This document shows positions 15,501 to 22,772 of a stretch of 30,780 nt of DNA, piece after piece. Source of the stretch: Schoenoplectus triqueter (taxonomy: Eukaryota > Streptophyta > Magnoliopsida > Poales > Cyperaceae); the NCBI GenBank assembly GCA_964058805.1, contig CAXKVV010000118.1, positions 1 through 30,780 of the forward strand, read 5' to 3'. Each line of letters starts with the position of its first letter. The stretch's first letter is position 1. A model generated the notes under the pieces. The model was not told the origin of the DNA, did no database searches, and saw only the letters and a list, made by a program, of their open reading frames with translations. The position numbers were made by a program, and so were the translations under genes.

Positions 15501-18500
15501 AGATGCGTTAAAAACTGCTGTTTAAACAAGTTTGTTTGGCCTTGTGAAAATTTTTGGCCGCTTAACAACACATAATTTGGTGCAAAAAAATATAATTACT
15601 CCCGATTACATCTGTTATAAAATTGTTCAATTAACACTTCAAAATGACTATTTTAGGGCACTATATTTTCCTCAAAACATAAGTAAGATGCATTAGTAGC
15701 CGCTATTTAAAAAAGTTAATTTTTCATCATTTTTGGCCTCATAACTACATATAATTTCAGGAAAATTAATATAATTACTCCTAATTATGCTGATTAAAAC
15801 ATGAGCCAATTAACACTTCGATATGAACATTCTACGACACTAATTTTGCACAAGACATAAGTAGGATGCATTAAAAACAACCGCTTAAACAAGTTGTTTG
15901 TGTTTTTCAAAATTTCTGGCCGCATAAGTACACATAATTTCATGCAAATTAATATAATTACTCCTAATTATGTCTATTATAAGATTATTCAATTAACGCT
16001 TCGATATGAATATCCTACGACACTAATCTTTCATAAAACATAAGTAAGATATATTAGAAACCGCTGTTTAAACAAGTTGTTTAAGATTTTTAACATCTTT
16101 TGACTCATAACTACACATAATTTCGTGAAAATTAATATAATTACTCCCAATTGAAGCTATTTGAAGATTATCAAATTAACACTTCGATATGAACATTGTA
16201 CGACACAAATTTTGCACAAAACATAAATAAGATGCATTAAAAACGGTTGTTTAAACAAGTTGTTTGAGTTTTTGAAAATTGTTGGCCGCTTAATTACATA
16301 TAATTTCGTGAAAATTAATATAATTATTCCTAATTATGCCTATCATATGATTTTTCAATTAAAACAAAGATATGAATATTCTAGGACACTAATTTTGCAA
16401 AAAAATATAAGTAAGATGCATTAGAAACGGTTGTTTAAACAAGTTGTTTAGGATTTTCAACATTTTTTCCATCAAAACTACACATAATTTTGAGAGAATT
16501 AATTCAATTACTCCTAACTTTGTCTATTATAATATTGTCAAATTGACACTTCGATATGAATATCATAGGACACTAATTTTTGTAAGATACATTATCAATT
16601 GCTATCTAAACAAGTTGTTTAAGATTTTTGACATTTATTGCCTCATAACGACACATAATTTCGTGAAAATTAATATAATTACTCCTAATTATGCCTATTA
16701 TAAGATTATCTAATTAACACTTCGATATGAACATTCTACGACACGAATTTTTCATAAAAAAAATAAGTAAGATGCATTAAAAATAGCGGTTTAAACAAGT
16801 TGTTTGAGTTTTTGTTTTTATAATTTTTGGCTGCTTATCTACACATTATTCGACGCAAATTAATATGATTACTCCTAATTATGCCTATTATGAGATTTTC
16901 CAATTAACACTCCAATATGAATATCCTATAAGAGTACTTTTTCATTAAACATAAATAAGATACATTTGAAACTGCTGTTTAAACAAGTTTAAGATTTTCA
17001 AAAATTTTGTCCCATAACTGCATATAATTTCATGAAAATTAATATAATTACTCTTAATTGTGTTTATTAGAAGATTATTCAATTAATACTTCGATATGAA
17101 TATTCTGCGACACTAAGTTTGCACAAAACATAGGTAAGATGCATTAAAAAACAGCAGTTTCAACTGGTTGATTGAGTTTTTAAAAAATATTTACCACTTA
17201 ACTACATATAATTTCTTGCAAATTGGTATGACTACTCCTAATTATGCATATTATAAGATTATCTAATTAAAACACCGATATGAATATTCTATAATGCTAA
17301 TTTGGCACAAAACATAAGTAAGATGCATTAAAAACTGCTTTTTAAACAAGTTGTTCGATTTATTTTTAATTTTTAGCCCCATAAATACACATAATTTCGT
17401 GCAAATTAATATAATTACTCGTAATTATGTCTAATATGAGATTTTTCAATTAACACTTCGATATGAATACTCTACGACACTATTTTTCGCAAAACATAAG
17501 TAAGAGGCATTAGAAACAGCTATTTATAAAAGTTATTTGAGTATTTCAAATTTTTTTTTGCCCCATAACTACACATAATTTAGTGAAAACTAATATAATC
17601 ACTCCTAAAAATGCCTATTATAAGATCTTCCACTTAAAACATCGATATGAATATTCTACGGCGCTAATTCTGCACAAAACACGAGCAAGATGCATTGAAA
17701 ACAGCCGTTTTAACAAGTTGTTTGAGTTTTTCAAAACTTTTGGCTGCATAACTTCACATAATTTCTTATAAATTAATATAATTACTCCTAAATATGCCTA
17801 TTATAATATTTTCCAATTAAAACTTGGATATGAATATTCTACAACATTAATTTTGCACAAAACACAAGTAAGATGCATTAAGAACTGTTGTTTCGACAAG
17901 TCATTTGATCTTTCTAAATTTTTTGGCCGCGTAACTGCACATAATTTCGTATAAATTTATGTAATTACTCCTAATAACATCTTTTATAAGATTTTTCAAT
18001 TAACACTTTGATATGAATATTCTACGATACTAATTTTTCACAAACATAAGTAAGATGCATTAGAAACTGCTATTTAAAAAAGTTGTTTGAGTTTTCAACA
18101 TTTTTTCCCTCATAACCACACATAATTTCGTCGAAATTAGTATAAATACTCCTAATTACGCGCATTATAAAGTTTTTCAATTAAAACTTTGATATGAACA
18201 TTCTATAACGCTAATTTTGCACAAAACACAAGTAAGATGCGTTAAAAACTGCTGTTTAAACAAGTTGTTTGGCCTTATGAAAAAAATTTGGCCGCATAAC
18301 CACACATAATTTCGTGAAAATTAAAATAATTACTCTTGATTACGCCCGTTATATGTTTTTCCTCTTAAAACTTCGATATGAATATTCCACGACGCTAATT
18401 TTGCGCAAAACATAGTAAGATGCGTTAAAAACAGCTGTTTAAACAAGTTTGTTGAGTTTTTCATATTTTTCTCCTGCGTATCTACATATAATTTCATGCA

Positions 18501-18600
18501 AATTAATACAATCACTCCTAGTTACCCCTTTTATAAAATTTTCTAATTAAAACTTCGATATGAATATTCTATAACGCTAATATTGCACAAAACATAAGTA
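15501..18600. repeat. Satellite HOR copy 6 (mosaic of copy-3 and copy-2 variants)
   Basis: Last full unit. It shares T at 16701 and T at 16847 with copy 3 (7401, 7547), then G at 17421 with copy 2 (5021). It lacks the private changes of copy 2 (5867) and copy 3 (8986). This combination suggests that its sequence was assembled by unequal exchange or gene conversion between units. Confidence 0.94.
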
Positions 18601-19380
18601 AGATGCGTTAAAAACTGCTGTTTAAACAAGTTTGTTTGGCCTTGTGAAAATTTTTGGCCGCTTAACAACACATAATTTGGTGCAAAAAAATATAATTAGT
18701 CCCGATTACATCTGTTATAAAATTGTTCAATTAACACTTCAAAATGACTATTTTAGGGCACTATATTTTTCTCAAAACATAAGTAAGATGCATTAGTAGT
18801 CGCTATTTAAAAAAGTTAATTTTTCATCATTTTTGGCCTCATAACTACATATAATTTCAGGAAAATTAATATAATTACTCCTAACTACGACACTAATTTT
18901 GCACAAGACATAAGTAGGATGCATTAAAAACAACCGCTTAAACAAGTTGTTTGTGTTTTTCAAAATTTCTGGCCGCATAAGTACACATAATTTCATGCAA
19001 ATTAATATAATTACTCCTAATTATGTCTATTATAAGATTATTCGATTAACTCTTCGATGTGAATATCCTACGACACTAATCTTTCATGAAACATAAGTAA
19101 GATATATTAGAAATCGCTGTTTAAACAAGTTGTTTAAGATTTTTAACATCTTTTGACTCGTAACTACACATAATTTCGTAAAAATTAATATAAATACTCC
19201 TAATTGAAGCTATTTGAAGATTATCAAATTAACACTTCGATATGAACATTGTACGACACAAATTTTGCACAAAACATAAATAAGATGCATTAAAAAATAG
19301 TTGTTTAAACAAGTTGTTTGAGTTTTTAAAAATTGTTGGCCACATAATTACATATAATTTCGTGAAAATGAATATAATTA
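18601..19380. repeat. Truncated, diverged terminal HOR copy 7
   Basis: This copy corresponds to about positions 1-827 of the unit, that is four monomers and half of a fifth (starts about 18601, 18786, 18917, 19100, 19283). A 47-bp deletion at 18884/18885 removes the counterpart of unit positions 285-331. Substitutions against copy 1 become denser toward the edge: about 2, 1, 4, 5 and 7 in successive monomers, the last counted over only ~98 bp. Similarity stops abruptly at about 19380, where a different minisatellite begins. Confidence 0.92.
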
Positions 19381-19641
19381 TCTTTTCTATCAAAATACCT
19401 AGTTCACTTATCTAAATACCTGATATATTTATGATGTTTGATATTCTCTATCTAAATACCTTATTCATTTGTTTAAATACCTACTTTATCTATCTAAATA
19501 CCTGGATCACCTATTTAAATACATGATTCGTCTATCTAAGTATCTGATTCGCCTATCTAAATACCTAATTCATTTATCTAAATACCCAGTTCATCTATCC
19601 AAATATCTAGTTCACTTATCTAAATACCTAGTTGACCTATT

Positions 19642-19644
<3 letters not shown>
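19381..19644. repeat. 21-bp minisatellite (TATCTAAATACCTAGTTCA-type)
   Basis: About a dozen degenerate units share the core CTATCTAAATACCT followed by a variable ~7-bp spacer, with a period near 21 bp. Because 21 is divisible by three, one frame reads through as a seven-residue repeat (LSKYLVH-like). That frame is a by-product, not a gene. The block starts where the satellite stops and runs into the (AT)n tract. A related short block lies at 21138-21190. Confidence 0.85.

Positions 19645-19676
<32 letters not shown>
19645..19676. repeat. (AT)16 microsatellite
   Basis: Uninterrupted alternating AT for 32 bases, lying between the 21-bp minisatellite and the LTR-like block. Confidence 0.95.
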
Positions 19677-19680
<4 letters not shown>

Positions 19681-19929
19681 ACACTTAACATCTTCTTTGA
19701 TTTGTCGATTTGCGAAACAATCTTGAATTTTACAATTTGTCTTGTTTGAGTTTTGTGTAGGGATTGAAATACAAAATGGATCAGTGCACAAGAACCAAGA
19801 CTAATTATAGGATGAAAAAGCTTAATCAAGATTATATTAGATTTAGATTTAGTTAGACTCAAATTTGGTTGAATTAGTTAAGTTAAATTGAGCTTAAACT
19901 GCAAGAAAACAAGAAAAATAGACCAAACA

Positions 19930-20348
19930 GTTCATGAACAGTTATAATGATTCATGAAGAGTTATAACGATTCATGAAGAGTTATAACGATTCATAAAGA
20001 GTTATAATGATTCATGAAGAGTTATAACGCTTCATATTGTTTAGCCAAAAATTTAAAAGTTTTTTTATCTATAAAATTCCAGAGCGTAACGTTGTGTAAC
20101 GGTTCATGAATAGTTGTAACGGTTCATGAACAGTTATAACGGTTCATTGAAGAGTTATAACGGTTCATCAAGAGTTATAATAATTTATGAAGAGTTATAA
20201 CGGTTCATCAAGAGTTATAATGGTTCATTGAAGAGTTATAACGGTTCGTCAAGAGTTATAACGATTCATGAAGAGTTATAATGGTTCATCAAGAGTTATA
20301 ACGGTTCATTGAACAATTATAATGTTTCGTGAATCATTATAACGATTC
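19930..20348 (+). repeat. Tandem 20-bp units GGTTCATGAAGAGTTATAAC, two blocks
   Basis: Five units lie at 19930-20034 and about twelve more at 20100-20348, separated by ~65 bp of unrelated sequence. Units are 20 bp, or 21 bp where an extra T occurs (TTCATTGAA). The palindrome TTCATGAA appears in seven units and the related TTCGTGAA in one. The array ends about 35 bp before a TATA box, a position where retrotransposon and plant promoters often carry repeated enhancer elements; that role is inferred. Confidence 0.85.
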
Positions 20349-20383
20349 AGGCCGAAAGTTATTTCTGATCAGCTTCAGGAGGT

Positions 20384-20393
20384 CTATATAAAG
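20384..20393 (+). promoter_or_regulatory. TATA box, CTATATAAAG
   Basis: CTATATAAAG is a good plant TATA match, placed just downstream of the 20-bp tandem units. Transcription would be expected to start near 20415. A second TATATAAAG occurs at about 20466 but sits inside the inverted repeat. No open reading frame follows, which fits an LTR promoter better than a gene promoter. Confidence 0.5.
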
Positions 20394-20399
20394 GGGTTA

Positions 20400-20482
20400 C
20401 TCTCTCACTTTAAAAATAATCTGATCTATCTAGCTAAATCATTAGTCCAGAGAGCTTACTAGCCATATATAAAGTGAGAGAG
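20400..20482 (+). other. 13-bp perfect inverted repeat just after the TATA box
   Basis: CTCTCTCACTTTA (20400-20412) is exactly complementary to TAAAGTGAGAGAG (20470-20482), separated by 57 bp. A transcript from the TATA box at 20384 would carry it in its leader as a stem-loop. Function unknown. Confidence 0.6.
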
Positions 20483-20966
20483 AAAATTCAAGAGATTGAA
20501 ACACTCAATTAGTCAAATCCTTGTTCAAACTCAATCTAGCTTTTCTCTATTCTCCCAACTTGATCCTTCGTGATTTTCTTGTAAACATTCTTCTTGAGCT
20601 ATTGTGCTCAACTCTTTCTTGAGCTGTAGTGCTCATTATTTTTTAGTGTGTTGTCACTCGTGTTACCGATAAATTTGACAACCCATTTTTGTGTAAGGGA
20701 CCAAGTTCTACAAGTGTAAAAACCTTTTTTTAAAGCCGAACTCCGTTACATCTTGTGTTCTTGTTTTATCTTTACTTTTCTTTTCTCACATTTCTTTGGT
20801 TGCTATATTCTTTTGAGAATTGAATTGATTTAAATTGTATTCAGCTACCATTATACTTAAACATTAAGCCCCAAATTGATTTATACATTTCTACCTTATG
20901 TTCTTTACATTCTTGCACTATTTTGACCTTTCAATACCACCATCTTAGGGATTTCAAGGGTTATCA

Positions 20967-22320
20967 TATATAATACTCGAGTCTTTTTTTTTATTTTTCA
21001 AGGCTTCTGTTCTCTTTCATCTATCACACATATTTTTTTGTATAATTCATATAATATTTGTCAGTTTCATTCATGTAATTTTATTTCCTGAGACCTTTTT
21101 CTCTCTCTTCTTATATTTTTACTACATAACTAAGTCATATATCTAAATATCTAAATACCTAAGTTCTATATCTAAATACCTAAGTTCTATATTTTCAATC
21201 CCGTATAATCACTGGTTCAAATTTTCATAAAATCACTGACTCATCCGGTTTACACACCTACCTACATCTATTAATTATGTTTGAAAATTTCATGACGTCA
21301 TCTTTGCATATTTCAAAGTTTGAATTTAAATTGTTGAATATATTTATTCAGTTTTATGGGAGTTCTTTTTCCTCATATATTTTTACGGTCTTTTAAGTTA
21401 CGTCTGTACTAAATAAAGGGGGCATTATATGTGATAGCTCGTTTAACATATTAGGCTTCAAAGTTAAAAAAAAAAGAGGAGAATTCATTTTATGTCATCG
21501 ACTTTTTTGAAAAAAAAATAAGTTAGTCTCTCAATTTTTTTGGGGATCGAATTGGTTTTTAAATTTGTTTTAGCTAAATCAAGTCAGTTCTTGAATTCTT
21601 CTGAAGCAAAAAATATTTTCAGTATTAAATTATACCAAATAAATTCTTAAAACTTCTGAGAAAAAATGAAAGAAATTTAGATAGACTATGAACTTTCTCG
21701 GAAAAAAGAAACAAATTAATACCTTGAACATTTTTTGCATCCGGAGATGTAAAATTTGAACCCGATCCAACCACGCCAGGTCTTATGAAAAATGGGATCA
21801 AATATGAGTTTAATAATTTTTTTCGTTGTCTGAAATGAGGTTGAGTTAGCTTGAGTTCCATTTATCAAAAAAATAATAATGATTTGACTTATTATATTTT
21901 TTTTTCTTCAAAAACTTTTTTACATTCTTATTTCAATCATTCTTCATTCCTGCTACAAAAGAAAATTAAATAGAAATTCGGCCAAATATTGAAACCTCTA
22001 TATATAAATGAATAAAAGTGAATATACATGAATGTATCAATCTAGTCTTCTGAAAAATATTCGAGAACCAAAATTGTTTAAATAAAAAGTTAATTTCTAG
22101 TGTATCCATTAAAACTTTCAAAATAACCATTATTTTCATTAAAATAATAAAATAGCTAATTTCTCTATCAAAACTCAAAGTTGTTTCTCCAATTCCTTTA
22201 TCTGAAATAAAGAGGAAATTACTCACATGTCAGTCTAAAACTTTAAAATTAGTAAAATATTATTCTAAATTTTTTAACTTCCTCTAATATCATTTTAAAA
22301 TAAATTTATTTAGTTTTTCG
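20967..22320. other. AT-rich intergenic stretch, no gene seen
   Basis: Only short frames without recognisable protein features occur on either strand. Homopolymer A and T runs are frequent around 21460-21540 and 21890-21920. The single structured item is the minisatellite fragment at 21138-21190. The 3' part leads into the CTF7 promoter. Confidence 0.7.
21138..21190. repeat. Short 22-bp minisatellite related to 19381-19644
   Basis: About two and a half units share the same TATCTAAATACCTAAGTTC-type core as the block at 19381-19644, about 1.5 kb away on the other side of the LTR-like sequence. Confidence 0.75.
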
Positions 22321-22406
22321 CGACAACTATTGTTACAGTATTTTAATTAAAAAAAAAATGTATTTGTACATAAGAAATAGTCCTCGGCTCTCGTTCGCCT
22401 TCCATC

Positions 22407-22417
22407 TTCCCGCCAAA
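22407..22417 (-). promoter_or_regulatory. E2F-type site TTTGGCGGGAA upstream of CTF7
   Basis: Read on the minus strand, these 11 bases are TTTGGCGGGAA, a full match to the E2F consensus TTTSSCGC with the favoured flanking AA. The site lies 237 bp before the CTF7 start codon in an otherwise AT-rich area, at the beginning of a C-rich stretch that looks like promoter or 5' leader. E2F sites drive S-phase genes in plants, which fits a protein needed during replication. Binding is inferred. Confidence 0.6.
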
Positions 22418-22547
22418 GAAACCCTCGTCTTCGATCTCTCTACTCAGCACTCGGAAAACCCTAATTAGAATTAACCGTACGTGACTTACTATCCCCCCTT
22501 GATCCGGCATCGACCTCACTCTCCTCTTTGTTTTTCCGCTTAAATTT

Positions 22548-22613
22548 ATGTTTTTATCTCTATTGCTTTCTCCGCTATCTTCGATCAATTCCTCAACATC
22601 TTCCAGCGATTAG
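22548..22613 (+). other. Possible upstream ORF (21 codons) in CTF7 leader
   Basis: An ATG at 22548 opens a 21-codon frame rich in Leu and Ser that ends with TAG at 22611-22613, 40 bp before the CTF7 start and in another frame. If transcription starts upstream of 22548, ribosomes meet this ATG first and it could reduce CTF7 translation. The transcription start is not known. Confidence 0.3.
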
Positions 22614-22653
22614 GAGCATTCAATCAAGTCGGACTCCAAGGGGCTTGACACTC

Positions 22654-22772
22654 ATGTCGCAGTCCAAGATAAGCTCTTTCTTTTTACCTTGTCGCCGCGA
22701 ATCTGAAGCGCTTCCCCTCATATCTGATTCCATTCCGCCATCACCTGATTCCGGGTCACTAACAGTACCTCC
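22654..22772 (+). other. CTF7: CTF7 coding exon 1 (residues 1-39 plus two bases)
   Basis: Encodes the PIP box and a Ser/Pro-rich linker. It ends CC|GTAATA, leaving two bases of a proline codon completed by the first base of exon 2. The following intron (22773-23144, 372 bp) opens with a (TC)n run. The next in-frame stop, at 22774, lies in the intron. Confidence 0.88.

Larger units (their letters stand above)
1..19380. repeat. Satellite array: ~182-bp monomers in a 17-monomer, 3100-bp higher-order repeat
   Basis: The sequence repeats with a period of exactly 3100 bp. Taking the recurring AGATGC(A/G)TTA as monomer start, copy 1 has starts at 1, 186, 364, 547, 730, 914, 1085, 1270, 1458, 1637, 1821, 2003, 2188, 2371, 2553, 2735 and 2918: 17 monomers of 171-188 bp, mean 182.4. 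Monomers within a unit differ clearly from each other, while the same monomer in successive units is almost identical, which is the definition of a higher-order repeat. Recurrent blocks in each monomer include AAACAAGTTGTTT, ACACATAATTTCGTG, ATAATTACTCCTAATTAT and CGATATGAATATTCTACG. Six full units plus a partial one give about 106 monomers. The left edge lies outside the window. Monomer length and HOR organisation suit a centromeric or other heterochromatic satellite, but location and function are inference. No gene lies inside. Confidence 0.97.
19677..20966 (+). mobile_element. Candidate solo LTR of a retrotransposon (no coding region)
   Basis: This 1290-bp block begins TGTTAC and ends TTATCA, so it has the TG...CA ends typical of LTRs, and it is flanked by TATAT on both sides (19672-19676 and 20967-20971). 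Inside, the order fits U3-R-U5: tandem 20-bp units (19930-20348), a TATA box (20384), a short-range inverted repeat, then a T-rich, gene-free stretch. Related 21-bp minisatellite motifs occur on both sides (19381-19644 and 21138-21190), as expected if the element inserted near them. Weak points: the flank is low-complexity AT, so the 5-bp duplication may be chance; the terminal inverted repeat is poor; and no internal retroelement sequence is present. An ordinary unannotated promoter region is the main alternative. Confidence 0.35.

Noticed and set aside
944..18515. Recurring open frames of 61, 62 and 85-89 codons within the satellite
   Set aside because: They recur every 3100 bp, change length with single SNPs, contain the satellite's own periodicity and resemble no protein.
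1..19380. CENP-B box in the TTCGATATGAATATTC segment
   Set aside because: Only the TTCG start fits; the required A and CGGG positions do not, and CENP-B boxes are not established in plants.
1..19380. CRISPR-like regular repeats
   Set aside because: The repeats are contiguous ~182-bp monomers without unique spacers, in eukaryotic DNA.
19469..19862. Open frames over the minisatellite and the (AT)n run, both strands
   Set aside because: The seven-residue periodicity and the Ile-Tyr run simply reflect the 21-bp and AT repeats.
22343..22588. Minus-strand 81-codon frame opposite the CTF7 leader
   Set aside because: Lies over the CTF7 promoter and leader with no recognisable features; a chance frame in C-rich leader DNA.
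22528..22653. In-frame upstream extension of CTF7 exon 1 from a TTG
   Set aside because: Lacks an ATG; homologs begin just before the PIP box, which fits the ATG at 22654.
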